Assembly: GCA_025458545.1 (NCBI GenBank)
Contig: JALOSH010000215.1
Span: 1-14,133 of the forward strand
Direction of reading: 5' to 3'
DNA length: 14,133 nucleotides
DNA from: Hydrogenophaga sp.
Lineage (GTDB): Bacteria > Pseudomonadota > Gammaproteobacteria > Burkholderiales > Burkholderiaceae
Every line of letters starts with the position of its first letter. Position 1 is the stretch's first letter. Positions 6,523 through 14,133 of this stretch are shown here, one piece after another. Made by a program: the position numbers and the translations under genes. The notes under the pieces were generated by a model. It did not search any database. It worked only from the letters and a program-made list of their open reading frames with translations, and was not told where the DNA came from.

Positions 6523-7395
6523 ATGGATTCCCTCACCCAGATCGCGCTCGGCTCGGCCGTGGGCGTGGCCGTGATGGGTCGCCGCACCGCCGTGTGGAAG
6601 GCGGCGTTGTGGGGCGGCGTGGCCGGCACCCTGCCAGACCTCGACGCCTTCATCGACCACGGCGACCCCATCCTCAACATGGTGCGGCACCGCGCGGAAA
6701 GCCACTCGCTGTTTTTCCTGACGCTGGTCGCACCGCTGCTGGGCGACCTGCAGAGCGGAGGATCATGGAGGCATTGGACGCTCGCGCTCTGGCTGGTGCT
6801 CTTCACCCACCCGCTGCTCGACACCATGACGGTCTACGGCACGCAGCTGCTGCAGCCCTTCACCGACCACCCTTTCGGCGTGGGCAGCATCTTCATCATC
6901 GACCCCGCTTACACCGTGCCGCTGATCGTGGGCGTGGTCGCGGCGCTGCGGCTGAACAACACACGCGGTCATCGGACCGTGTGGCCCGCGCTTCGCTGCA
7001 GACGGCCGGTATCGAGGCACAAGGCCTGCTGGTCACGCCCTCTCCGTTCAACACCGTGCTCTGGCGGCTGGTGGCCACCACGCCCACCCAGTATTTCGAG
7101 GGCTACCACTCGCTGCTGGACGACCGGGCCGAAATCCGCTGGACGGCATACCCGCGGGGCGGCGACCTCATTGAACAGCATGGCGAGGCCGAACCGGTGG
7201 CGCGCATCGCCGCCTTCAGCCACGGATTCTTCAGCCTGGAGAACGGCAACAACCGCGTGCTGCTGACCGATCTGCGCATGGGCCTGGAGCCCACCTACAC
7301 CTTCCGCTTCGATATCGGCGCGCCGTCGGCGCCTGGCGCTGCCCTGGTTGTGGCAGCGCCTGCTCGGCAACGACATTCCGCAGCCCTGGCTCTGA
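6523..7395 (+). pseudogene. DUF457/YdjM-like membrane-bound metal-dependent hydrolase, broken at two sites
   Basis: The first about 148 codons, from ATG 6523, read MDSLTQIALGSAVGVAVMG, GTLPDLDAFIDHGDP, HRAESHSLFFL and THPLLDTMT. These are the His/Asp-rich motifs and membrane helices of the DUF457 (YdjM-like) family, predicted inner-membrane hydrolases of unknown substrate. Near 6965-6980 the reading changes frame to VARASLQTAGIEAQGLLVTPSPFN (frame open to 7421). About 20-25 residues, expected to be a further membrane helix, are missing. A second change near 7318-7335 returns to the original frame, giving PWLWQRLLGNDIPQPWL and stop TGA 7393-7395, with about 20 residues apparently missing. Missing lengths are recalled from relatives, not aligned. 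No ribosome site is obvious before 6523; the gene follows the dioxygenase by 12 bases. The His/Asp centre would survive in the first fragment. Confidence 0.78.
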
Positions 7396-7422
7396 TTTCT
7401 GGCTCTGACCCCTGGCTGTGAT
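7384..7422 (+). repeat. three tandem 13-base repeats covering the DUF457 stop codon
   Basis: CTGGCTCTGA occurs at 7386-7395 and 7399-7408 and, with one change (CTGGCTGTGA), at 7412-7421, giving a 13-base period. Each unit ends in TGA. Because 13 is not a multiple of 3, the three TGAs fall in the three different frames, so any shifted reading of the upstream gene stops here. Confidence 0.7.
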
Positions 7423-7447
7423 GCGAGACGGCACACGCCGCCGGTGG

Positions 7448-7863
7448 TCAGGCCATCAACAGGGTGGCCACGATGATCGCCACGCCGATCGCGAGGTTCA
7501 CCGCGACCCAGGTGCGGATGCTCGCCAGCGCGGCGCCGCCTGCGGTCCAGTCGCTGGCCGCCACCGCTTTGTCCAAGCGCTTGAACAGCGCGAACCGGAT
7601 GTGGCCGAAGATGCCCATCATCACGATGCCCAGCACCGCCATGACGGTCCAGTCCAGCGGCATGTTGAACGCCAGAGCACCACCACGACGGACACCAGCA
7701 CCGCCTTGAAGAAACGCTGCAGCGCGCCGTGCATCAACCGCACGCGCTGCGGCGGCTCCAGCTGCTGCGCGGCGGGGCGCAGGAAAAAGTGGGCAAAGAC
7801 CATGCCGCCGATCCAGACGACGATGGCGAGGACGTGCAGCAGCTTGAGGGTGGCGTAGATCAT
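7448..7863 (-). pseudogene. CopD-like small integral membrane protein, frame-broken
   Basis: From ATG 7863 the minus strand reads MIYATLKLLHVLAIVVWIGG, then MVFAHFFLRPAAQQLEPPQR and FFKAVLVSVVVVL. This is the start of a four-helix CopD-like (copper resistance D domain-like) membrane protein of the kind common in Comamonadaceae. Near 7671-7680 the frame changes to AFNMPLDWTVMAVLGIVMMGIFGHIRF, running to stop 7448 with two further helices and the tail NLAIGVAIIVATLLMA. Relatives have roughly 20 residues between these parts (the end of helix 2 and a loop), so sequence is missing and the net change is not a multiple of three. His10 (LLHV), Trp17 and His25 are the kind of residues that could bind metal or heme, but function is not known. 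It lies 77 bases downstream of dinG on the same strand and converges on the DUF457 gene. Confidence 0.78.
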
Positions 7864-7911
7864 GGGCAGGGTCTCGGACGGGGGTGGGGAAAACAACGGC
7901 CTGGGGCAGGC

Positions 7912-7938
7912 GGGTCCCGAACGGGACGCCGGTCCCGG
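7912..7938. repeat. GTCCCG hairpin cluster between dinG and the CopD-like gene
   Basis: GTCCCG (7914-7919), CGGGAC (7922-7927) and GTCCCG (7932-7937) can form two mutually exclusive stem-loops; the better is CGGGAC-GCCG-GTCCCG with a tetraloop. No T-run follows on either strand, so it is not an obvious intrinsic terminator. It could act as a weak attenuator or mRNA stabiliser downstream of dinG. Confidence 0.4.
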
Positions 7939-7940
7939 AC

Positions 7941-10113
7941 TCAGGCGCTCACATCGGTCAGCAGCGTGCCCACCCGGCGTTGCAGCCTGTAGGGCGGCAG
8001 GCCTTTGAGCATGCGCCGACCGTAGGACTGCCGCAGCAGCCGCGGATCGTAGCAAACCACCACCGCCTGATCGGCCTCGGTGCGGATGGCCCTACCGGTC
8101 CACTGCAAAAGCCGCGCGCCGGTGGCCGGCACCACCAGTTCGCTGAACGGGTCGCGCCCCTGGGCCTTCAGCCAGTCGGCCCGCGCCTGGCCCACCGGGT
8201 CGCTCGGCGAGGCAAACGGCAGCTTGGTGATGAACACCCATTCGCACAACTCGCCCGGCAGATCGAGCCCCTCGCCAAACGACTGCAGGCCGAACAGGAT
8301 GGACGCGCTGCCCGCGGCCACGCGCTCGGCGTGCTGCTTCAACAACTGGGTGCGCGAAGCCTCGCCCTGCACCAGCACCTGGTCGCGCAGCTCGCGGTGT
8401 TGGCCGCGCTCCAGCAGCTCCTGGGCGCGCCGCATCAGCGCTTTGGAGGTGAACAGCACCAGCGCGCCGCGCTGCACCTCGACCAGATCGCCTCGCGCGC
8501 GACCACCGCGTCGTCAAACGCCAGACCGGACTCGTGCAGGAAATGGTCGAACCCGCCGCAGGTGACCAGCGAGGCCGAGGTCACCACCGCCGCCCGCACC
8601 TTGCCCCAGAGCTGGTGGCGCAGCAGGCTACCGGGCTGCAGCGGGCAGGCGTGGGCGGTGAGCGTCACCAGCCCGTGCTGCACACCGGCCTCCAGCCACT
8701 TGGCCAGCGGCGGCTGGCCTGCCGCTGGGTGTTGCAACCAGAGTTCGGCCGTGGCCTGCGCGTGCTGCAGGCGCGGCGCCAGCACACCGAGACGGCTGTA
8801 GAGCCGGGCGCAGCGCGCGGCGTCGCCGGGGTTGTCGCGTGCGTTGGCCTTGAGCTGCGTGGCCAGGGTTTCCATCACCTTCAGCAGCGCACTGGCGCGG
8901 CTGTGCAGCAGCGCCACGGTCTCCATCCAGTCGGGCGGCAAGGCACCGCCTTCGAAGCGCTCCACCAGCGGCGCACCGACGGCGTCGAATCCGCCGCGCC
9001 CGGGTGTGCTGCGGGGCGCGCGGCCGGTGAGCGCCGCCCACTCCGGCAGCGCGCCGATGCGCGCCATGGCCAGCCGCGCCAGATCACCCTGCGCGGTTTT
9101 CATCTCGCGCGCGAGCAGCGCCATATCCACCCCCGGTGTGTGCTGCAGCGCACCGGCCACCTCGTCCACCGCGCGCGGCAGGCGGTCCAGCCACTGGCTG
9201 CGCATCAGGTCCATGCTTTCGCTGAACTGGCCCTGCGCCACGGCGCCCAGGTGGTGCGCCTCGTCGAACACCAGGTAGCAGTCTTCCGGCGCGGGCAGCG
9301 CGTGCAGCGTGGACAAGAGCAAATCGTGGTTGACCACGATCACCTGCGACTGCGCCAGCTTCGCGCGCGCCTGGTAGTAGCTGCAGCTGTGGTAACTCGG
9401 GCAATAGCGCGCGGTGCAGCTGTGGCGCTCGGCCGCCACCGGGCCCCAGAGTTCGCCATCGGGCGGTTCGTCGAGCCGGTCGCGGTCGCCGTCCCACGAT
9501 CCGCCGTCGAGCTGGGCGGTCCACTGCGCATAGACCTTGGCGCGTTCGCCCCAGCGCTCGGCGCCAGGCCGCTGGCCGATGCGTCGGGGGTGTCGCTGGC
9601 GTCGTCGCTTTCAAACAGATCGGCGCTGGCCGCGTCGCCGCCACTGAGCTGATCCAGCTTCAGGCGGCAGACGTATCGCCCCCGCCCTTTGGCCAGCGCA
9701 TAGGTGAAGGGTTCGGGCAGCGCGGCGGCCAGGGCGGGCAGGTCTTTGGCGATCAATTGCTCCTGCAGCGCCACGGTGGCGGTGGAAATCACCACCCGCT
9801 TTTGCTGCGCCAGCGCCAGCGGAATGACGGTGGACGCATAAGCCGCCGACTTGCCCACCCCGGTGCCGGCCTGTACCACCGCGATGCCGCGCTCGGGCAA
9901 ACCCGCCTCGCTGCTCACCGAACCATCGCCGAGCGCCACGCCGCTCAGGGTGTGGGCGATCAGCGCTGCCATCTCGCGCTGGCCGGGGCGGGCGCGAAAA
10001 CCCGGTGCATGCGACACCACGTGATCGAACGCGGCCAGCGCCAAGGCCTCGCGCGCCAGCGGACCGGCTGGGGCGGATTCGGCATCGGGCATTGGGGTGT
10101 CGGTTGAAGGCAT
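7941..10113 (-). pseudogene. dinG: ATP-dependent DNA helicase DinG (XPD/Rad3-like, Fe-S), broken at two sites
   Basis: DinG is a 5'-3' superfamily 2 helicase with a 4Fe-4S cluster that resolves R-loops and D-loops. The locus uses three frames in succession. Frame 1 (ATG 10113 to about 9575) has RPGQREMAALI, Walker A QAGTGVGKSAAY, TATVALQEQL and the first cluster Cys in RYVCRL. Frame 2 (about 9565-8490) has AERWGERAKVYAQW, then CTARYCPSYHSC with the C-x4-C-x5-C spacing of DinG, VNHDLLLS, the DEAH box VFDEAHHL and VTSASL. Frame 3 (about 8482-7941) has QRGALVLFTSKALM, FGEGLDLPG and motif VI QWTGRAIRTEAD. The break near 9570 could be a single-base loss. The break near 8485 lacks about 40-45 residues normally holding the SPFDY segment. 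Together these parts cover a whole DinG of about 700 residues. ATG 10092 is an alternative start; neither has a clear ribosome site. Confidence 0.88.
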
Positions 10114-10334
10114 GAAAGCGCCCGCACAGTGCAGGCAAAGCGCCATTGTCCCAGAGCCCTCTGGCCCGCCCCTGCGCAGCGCGCGGCGCCGTGGCAACAT
10201 GCGTGGCACCATCAGCGCATTCCTGTTGCGCTTGAGCCTTCCTGCGGTTTAGGCTGAACTTTATTGCACCGCAGCATGGCAACATACCGCCCTTTCCGTC
10301 TAACCTTGACACCACTCCTCTGCTTGGAACCGAT
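10114..10334. promoter_or_regulatory. divergent region between dinG and the exchanger gene
   Basis: These 221 bases must carry both promoters. Visible structures are a perfect inverted repeat CCAGAG-CC-CTCTGG (10151-10164), 37 bases upstream of the dinG start, and a 9-base direct repeat TGGCAACAT at 10192-10200 and 10277-10285. GGAA at 10325-10328 is the likely ribosome site for ATG 10335. TTGACA at 10306-10311 is too close to the start to be a normal -35. No LexA-type box was noticed. Confidence 0.4.
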
Positions 10335-11423
10335 ATGTTGACCCTGGGAATTTTTGTCGCTGGCCTGGTGGCCCTGGTTGCAGGCGCCGAGTTGCTGGTG
10401 CGCGGCGCCTCCAAACTGGCGCTTTCTTTTGGCATTTCACCCCTGGTGGTGGGCCTGACCATCGTCGCCTTCGGCACCAGCGCGCCGGAGGTGGCGGTGT
10501 CGCTCGGCGCCGTGTTCGAAGGCAAGACCGACATCGCCATCGGCAACGTGGTGGGCAGCAACATCTTCAACGTGCTGTTCATCCTCGGCGTGTCCGCTCT
10601 GATCACGCCGCTGGTGGTCCACATCCAGCTGATCCGCCAGGAGGTGCCCATCCTGGTCGGCATCTCGCTGCTGCTGGTGGTGCTGATCCTGGACGGCAAC
10701 CTGAGCGCCTTCGACGGCGCGATGCTGTTCGGGCTGCTGGTGGCCTACACCGTTTTTCTGGTGGTCCAGTCGCGCAAGGAGACACAGGCCGCCAACGACG
10801 AGTACGCGGCCGAGGTGCAGCCCGCAGCCCCCGGCAGCTGGGACAGCAGCCTTTTCGCCCAGCTGGTCCTGATGGTCGGGGGGCTCGCGCTGCTGGTGGT
10901 GGGTGCTCAGTGGCTGGTCGAATCGGCGGTGGTGTTTGCCAAGTCCCTGGGTGTCAGCGACGTGGTGATCGGCTTGACCATCGTGGCCGCAGGCACCTCC
11001 ATGCCCGAAGTGGCCACCTCGGTGATGGCCGCCATCAAGGGCGAGCGCGACATCGCGGTCGGCAACGTGGTCGGCAGCAGCACCTTCAACATCCTGGGCT
11101 GCCTGGGCCTTTCGGGCATGGCCTCGGGCAGCATGGGCCTGGTGGTGCCCGAAGCGGTGATGAACTTCGACATCTGGGTCATGCTGGCGGTGGCGCTGGC
11201 CTGCATCCCGGTGTTCATGACCGGACGGGAGATCGCCCGCTGGGAAGGCGGTGTTTTCCTTCTGTATTACGTGGCGTATGTGACCTACCTGATCCTGGCT
11301 GCGCAGCAGCACGCGGCGCTCGGCACCTACTCGTCTGTCATGATGAGTTTTGTGGTGCCGCTCACCGTGATCACCTTGGTGGTAGTACTTTTGGGCAAGA
11401 AAGTGTCAAATCCCACGCCGTAA
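10335..11423 (+). CDS. calcium/sodium antiporter, YrbG family (K+-dependent Na+/Ca2+ exchanger-related)
   Basis: The 362-aa inner-membrane protein has the two-fold inverted repeat of the CaCA superfamily. The alpha-1 repeat holds AFGTSAPEVAVS (about 45-56) and GNVVGSNIFNVLF (70-82). The alpha-2 repeat holds AAGTSMPEVATS (about 218-229) and GNVVGSSTFNILG (243-255). The Glu of each GTSxPE motif is the expected cation-binding residue. About ten hydrophobic helices are evident, with a hydrophilic loop of about 25 residues (146-170) between the halves, as in the family. It presumably exports Ca2+ (or a similar cation) against Na+ or H+ influx. Length is slightly above the YrbG norm (about 325) because of a C-terminal extra helix (about 335-355). 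ATG 10335 is preceded by GGAA six bases upstream. It is divergent from dinG and is followed by the patatin gene after 67 bases. Confidence 0.93.
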   Translation: MLTLGIFVAGLVALVAGAELLVRGASKLALSFGISPLVVGLTIVAFGTSAPEVAVSLGAVFEGKTDIAIGNVVGSNIFNVLFILGVSALITPLVVHIQLIRQEVPILVGISLLLVVLILDGNLSAFDGAMLFGLLVAYTVFLVVQSRKETQAANDEYAAEVQPAAPGSWDSSLFAQLVLMVGGLALLVVGAQWLVESAVVFAKSLGVSDVVIGLTIVAAGTSMPEVATSVMAAIKGERDIAVGNVVGSSTFNILGCLGLSGMASGSMGLVVPEAVMNFDIWVMLAVALACIPVFMTGREIARWEGGVFLLYYVAYVTYLILAAQQHAALGTYSSVMMSFVVPLTVITLVVVLLGKKVSNPTP

Positions 11424-11490
11424 CGGCGTACAAAATGATACAAATTGAGGTGGCACGGCACAATAGCGATCTGTCTGACCAGAGGAATCC
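11415..11490 (+). promoter_or_regulatory. short region before the patatin gene: dyad over the exchanger stop, candidate -10, ribosome site
   Basis: ACGCCGT-A-ACGGCGT (11415-11429) is a perfect inverted repeat containing the exchanger stop TAA. No T-run follows, so a terminator is unlikely. CACAAT at 11459-11464 is a possible -10 box with no good -35. AGAGGA (11481-11486) is a strong ribosome site for ATG 11491. Confidence 0.35.
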
Positions 11491-12630
11491 ATGGCCACCC
11501 GAAAGCCCGCCGCGTTGTCCACGCGCCCGCTCGCCCCGACCAGCGGCACCGCTGAGCAGCCCCGCCCGCGCGCGGGCGGTTCGCGCCAGTTGATCGACCT
11601 CGCGCTGCAGGGCGGTGGATCGCACGGCGCCTTCACCTGGGGCGTGCTGGACCGGCTGCTGGAAGACGACACGCTCGAAATCTCCGGCATCAGTGGCACC
11701 AGCGCGGGCGCCATGAACGCCGTGGCCCTGGCCGCCGGGCTGATGGAAGGTGGCCGCGAGGGCGCGCGGGCCTGCCTGCGCCGTTTCTGGGAACGGGTCT
11801 CGGAATCGTCGCCGTTTCACCACTTCGAGTCGGGGCCGATGGGCCCCTGGACCGGCTCCCAGAACCCCTGGCTGCAACAATTCACCTCGACCTGGAAACA
11901 GGCCTCGCAGCTCATCGGCAGCCAGTTCTCGCCCTACCAGCTCAACCCGCTGAACCTCAACCCGCTGCGCAACATCCTGGCCGACACGGTGGACTTCGAG
12001 CGCGTGCGCGCCTGCAACCGCACCCAGCTGTTCATCGCCGCCACACACGTGGCCACCGGCGAACTGCGGGTGTTCCGGCAAGCCGAACTGACCGCCGACA
12101 TGGTGCTCGCCTCGGCCTGCCTGCCGCTGCTGTTCCAGGCGGTCGAGATCGACGGTGAAGCCTATTGGGACGGCGGTTATGCCGGCAACCCCACGCTGCT
12201 GCCGCTGATCGCCGAAACCGCGGCCGACGACCTGCTGCTGGTGCAGATCAACCCCAGCCGCCGCGACGAAGTGCCCACCCAGGCGCGCGACATCCTCGAC
12301 CGCGCCAGCGAGGTCACCTTCAACGCCAGCCTGCTCAAGGAGCTGCGCACCATCGGCCTGATCAAGGAACTGCTCGAAGACGCGGGCCGACCCGACAGCT
12401 GCTACCAGCGCCCGCTGTTCCGGCGTGTGGACGACCTGCGCCTGCACCAGCTCGACGCCGAGGCGCAGCTGTCGCAGTTCGGTGCATCGAGCAAGACGCA
12501 GACCAACTGGTCCTTTCTGTCTCAGCTGCACCTCATCGGGCGCAACGCGGCCGACGCCTGGCTGGCCGCGAACCGCCGCCACCTGGGCCAACGCGCCACC
12601 TTCAACCTGCCCGATCCCTTCAGCGGCTGA
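11491..12630 (+). CDS. patatin-like phospholipase family protein
   Basis: The 379-aa product has the complete patatin set: oxyanion-hole loop GGGSHGAF (41-48), nucleophile elbow GTSAG (69-73, Ser71) and the catalytic Asp in DGG (227-229, in YWDGGYAGNP). This predicts a Ser-Asp dyad acyl hydrolase acting on phospholipids or other acyl esters. No signal peptide is seen; the first 30 residues are polar with Pro, Arg and Thr, so the protein is cytoplasmic or peripherally membrane-bound unless secreted by a specialised route. The motif ESSPFHHF and the C-terminal stretch LRLHQLDAE, then SKTQTNWSFLSQLHLIGR resemble the bacterial clade often found beside polyhydroxybutyrate genes; none is visible here. 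ATG 11491 is supported by AGAGGA just upstream. It converges on the histidine kinase gene. Confidence 0.92.
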   Translation: MATRKPAALSTRPLAPTSGTAEQPRPRAGGSRQLIDLALQGGGSHGAFTWGVLDRLLEDDTLEISGISGTSAGAMNAVALAAGLMEGGREGARACLRRFWERVSESSPFHHFESGPMGPWTGSQNPWLQQFTSTWKQASQLIGSQFSPYQLNPLNLNPLRNILADTVDFERVRACNRTQLFIAATHVATGELRVFRQAELTADMVLASACLPLLFQAVEIDGEAYWDGGYAGNPTLLPLIAETAADDLLLVQINPSRRDEVPTQARDILDRASEVTFNASLLKELRTIGLIKELLEDAGRPDSCYQRPLFRRVDDLRLHQLDAEAQLSQFGASSKTQTNWSFLSQLHLIGRNAADAWLAANRRHLGQRATFNLPDPFSG

Positions 12631-12681
12631 CAGCCCGCGCCGCTGGCTGGCGGCCCACCGGTGGCCCCCAAGCCCGCCGGT

Positions 12682-14133
12682 TCAGTGAGGCTGGGAATCG
12701 GGATCCGGCAGCTGGGTCATCGGCTCCAGCGGCTCCACCGGCAGGCTGAAGCAGAAACTCGCGCCCTGGCCCACCAGGCCCCGGCCGTGCACACGCCCGC
12801 CGTGGCGCTGCACCACCCGCGCCACCGTGGCCAGCCCGATGCCTGTGCCCTCGAACTCGTGGTGGGCGTGCAGGCGCTTGAAGGGCTGGAACAGCTGGTC
12901 CACATAGGCCATGTCGAAACCAGCGCCGTTGTCGCTGACACAAAAACCGACCTGACCCTCGTCGATGGCGCTGCTGCGGTGCAAGCGGATGCGCGCATCG
13001 GCCTTTTGGCCGGTGTATTTCCAAGCGTTGCCCAGCAGGTTCTGCAGCACCACCCGCATCAGCGTCGGGTCGGCCTGCACCCGCAGGCCGGGCTCGATGT
13101 CCCAGTGCACCTGGCGCTGCGGCTCGGCGCGCTCCAGCTCCGCCACCTCCTGCTGCGCCATCGCGCTCAGGTCCACCCACTCGCAATGGATGTCGGCCCG
13201 GCTGTGCTGCGCCATCTTCAGCAGGTCGGTGATGAGCACACCCATGCGGCGCGAGCTGTCCTGTATGCGCCGCAGGAAGTCCCGCCCTTCGGTGCTCAGG
13301 CGCTCGGCTTCTCCCTCTTCGAGCAGCGTGGCAAATCCGTGGATGCTGCGCAGCGGCGTGCGCAGGTCATGAGACACGCTGTAGGTGAAAGACTCCAGCT
13401 CCCGGTTGAGTGCGCGCAACTCCCGGGTCCGCACCTTCACCCGCTGCTCCAGACCGGTGTTGAGCTGTTGCAGCGCCAGCTGCGCCTGCCGCAGCTCGGT
13501 CACGTCCTGGACCGTGCCGTGGTACGACGGCCCTCGTTCGCCTGCTTCGTTCTGACACAGCAGGCGCACATGGCACTCGGTGCCATCGGCCCGCTGGATG
13601 CGGTGCACACTGTCAAAGTCGCAGCGCTCGGCCAGCGCCCGGTCGAACTGCTGTCGCAATTCCGTCTTGTCGTCGGGACACACCTGCTGCCAGTACGCGC
13701 TGAAACTCGGCTGGAAGGTCGCCGGGTCCTGGCCAAAAATGCGGTACACCTCGTCCGACCACTGCATGGCGCCGCTGCGCTCGTCCAGGCTCCAGTGCCC
13801 CAGGCGGGCGATGCGCTGCGCTTCCTGCAAACGCGCCTGCCCTTCGCTCATCTGCTGTTGCCCGGCCTCCAGCCGCAGCAGCAGCCAGCCGATCGAGGCG
13901 CCGACCGCCGCCAGCAGCAGCGAGACCAGCGTGGTCAGCCACTGGGCCCGCTGCTGGGCGTGCGCCAGTGGCTGGAGCACCCCTTGTTCGGACAGACCCA
14001 CCACCAGCACCGCCCCACTGGGCTGCAGGCGCTGCCAGCCAAACAAGCGTGGCACCTCGTCCACCGCGCCGGTGTGCCGGAACGTACCCTTCGCTGCGGC
14101 CTGGTCAGCCAGGAAAGGCCGCTCGGGTGGCAA
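12682..14133 (-). CDS. PAS-domain sensor histidine kinase, N-terminus outside window
   Basis: 483 codons run from the window edge to stop 12682. The codon at the edge (TTG) is probably internal, because the sequence begins in the tail of a periplasmic sensor domain (GAVDEVPRLFGWQRL, then SGAVLVVGLSEQ, Cache-like end). One TM helix follows (about 65-87). A PAS domain covers about 105-215 (RIARLGHWSLDERSGAMQWS, ending VQDVTELR), then a coiled coil (215-245). HisKA has YSVSHDLRTPLRSI with phospho-acceptor His255. HATPase_c has the N box LLGNAWKYT (Asn369), G1 DNGAGFD (401-407) and G2 GTGIGLATV (429-437). This is an inner-membrane sensor kinase of the HisKA class whose N-terminal half senses a periplasmic ligand. 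No receiver domain is fused; the partner regulator is not in the window. It converges on the patatin gene with 51 bases between stops. Confidence 0.93.
   Translation of the reverse strand: MPPERPFLADQAAAKGTFRHTGAVDEVPRLFGWQRLQPSGAVLVVGLSEQGVLQPLAHAQQRAQWLTTLVSLLLAAVGASIGWLLLRLEAGQQQMSEGQARLQEAQRIARLGHWSLDERSGAMQWSDEVYRIFGQDPATFQPSFSAYWQQVCPDDKTELRQQFDRALAERCDFDSVHRIQRADGTECHVRLLCQNEAGERGPSYHGTVQDVTELRQAQLALQQLNTGLEQRVKVRTRELRALNRELESFTYSVSHDLRTPLRSIHGFATLLEEGEAERLSTEGRDFLRRIQDSSRRMGVLITDLLKMAQHSRADIHCEWVDLSAMAQQEVAELERAEPQRQVHWDIEPGLRVQADPTLMRVVLQNLLGNAWKYTGQKADARIRLHRSSAIDEGQVGFCVSDNGAGFDMAYVDQLFQPFKRLHAHHEFEGTGIGLATVARVVQRHGGRVHGRGLVGQGASFCFSLPVEPLEPMTQLPDPDSQPH

Noticed and set aside
3470..9580. 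Programmed ribosomal frameshifting as the explanation of the frame breaks
   Set aside because: Slippery heptamers were not seen at the junctions, and at five of six sites conserved sequence is absent, which frameshifting cannot restore.
8534..9652. Plus-strand open frame of 372 codons opposite dinG
   Set aside because: Low-complexity Arg/Gln/His/Gly composition with no motif; the minus strand carries DEAH and Fe-S motifs of DinG.
10306..10334. Perfect TTGACA as a -35 box for the exchanger gene
   Set aside because: A -10 box at 17-base spacing would lie directly against ATG 10335, leaving no room for a transcription start and leader; the sequence there (ACCGAT) is not a -10 match.
11371..12591. 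Minus-strand 406-codon frame opposite the patatin gene
   Set aside because: Shadow frame; the plus strand has complete patatin catalytic motifs and a good ribosome site.
12631..12681. Bidirectional terminator between patatin and kinase genes
   Set aside because: Short GC-rich palindromes exist (e.g. CCACCGGTGG) but there is no T-run on either strand, so an intrinsic terminator cannot be supported.
1..14133. tRNA, rRNA, CRISPR arrays, prophage or transposon genes, defence systems
   Set aside because: No cloverleaf-like tRNA, regularly spaced repeats, integrase, transposase or recognised defence domain was found by reading both strands.

Overview
The window looks like chromosomal DNA of a high-GC betaproteobacterium, most likely Comamonadaceae (Hydrogenophaga/Acidovorax-like). 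This is inferred from the base composition, from the protein flavour (YraN/RsmI pair, DUF502 protein, CopD-like small membrane protein, YrbG-type exchanger) and from a GC-rich palindromic repeat that I recall as common in that family. No RNA genes, CRISPR arrays, integrases or transposases were seen. Almost all of the many long overlapping frames are GC-driven shadows of real genes.

Layout. 1-339 (-): yraN, cut by the window edge. 339-1259 (+): rsmI, whose TTG start shares one base with the yraN ATG. 1271-1618 (-): a 115-aa one-helix membrane protein. 1792-2445 (+): a 217-aa secreted protein of unknown function. 2584-3180 (+): a DUF502 membrane protein, overlapping by 4 bases a large NDP-forming acyl-CoA synthetase/GNAT fusion (3177-5835). 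Close behind on the same strand come a Tat-exported intradiol dioxygenase (5869-6510) and a DUF457/YdjM-like membrane hydrolase (6523-7395), probably one transcription unit. On the minus strand lie a CopD-like small membrane protein (7448-7863) and the DinG helicase (7941-10113). After a 221-base divergent region, the plus strand carries a YrbG-type calcium/sodium exchanger (10335-11423) and a patatin-like phospholipase (11491-12630). A PAS-containing sensor histidine kinase (12682-14133, -) converges on the patatin gene and runs off the right edge.

The most notable feature is damage to genes between about 3.4 and 9.6 kb. Four of the five genes there (synthetase/GNAT, DUF457, CopD-like, dinG) are frame-broken at six sites, and at five of these conserved family sequence is missing, not merely shifted. 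Genes on both sides, and the dioxygenase in the middle, are intact. Either this segment is decaying or the assembly dropped short pieces; read mapping would decide. The synthetase gene also carries an in-frame insertion of about 90 bases that is a GC-rich palindromic repeat with 7-base terminal inverted repeats.

The genes do not form an obvious single pathway. I found no convincing evidence of an undescribed multi-gene system. The in-frame repeat and the cluster of lesions are the best leads.
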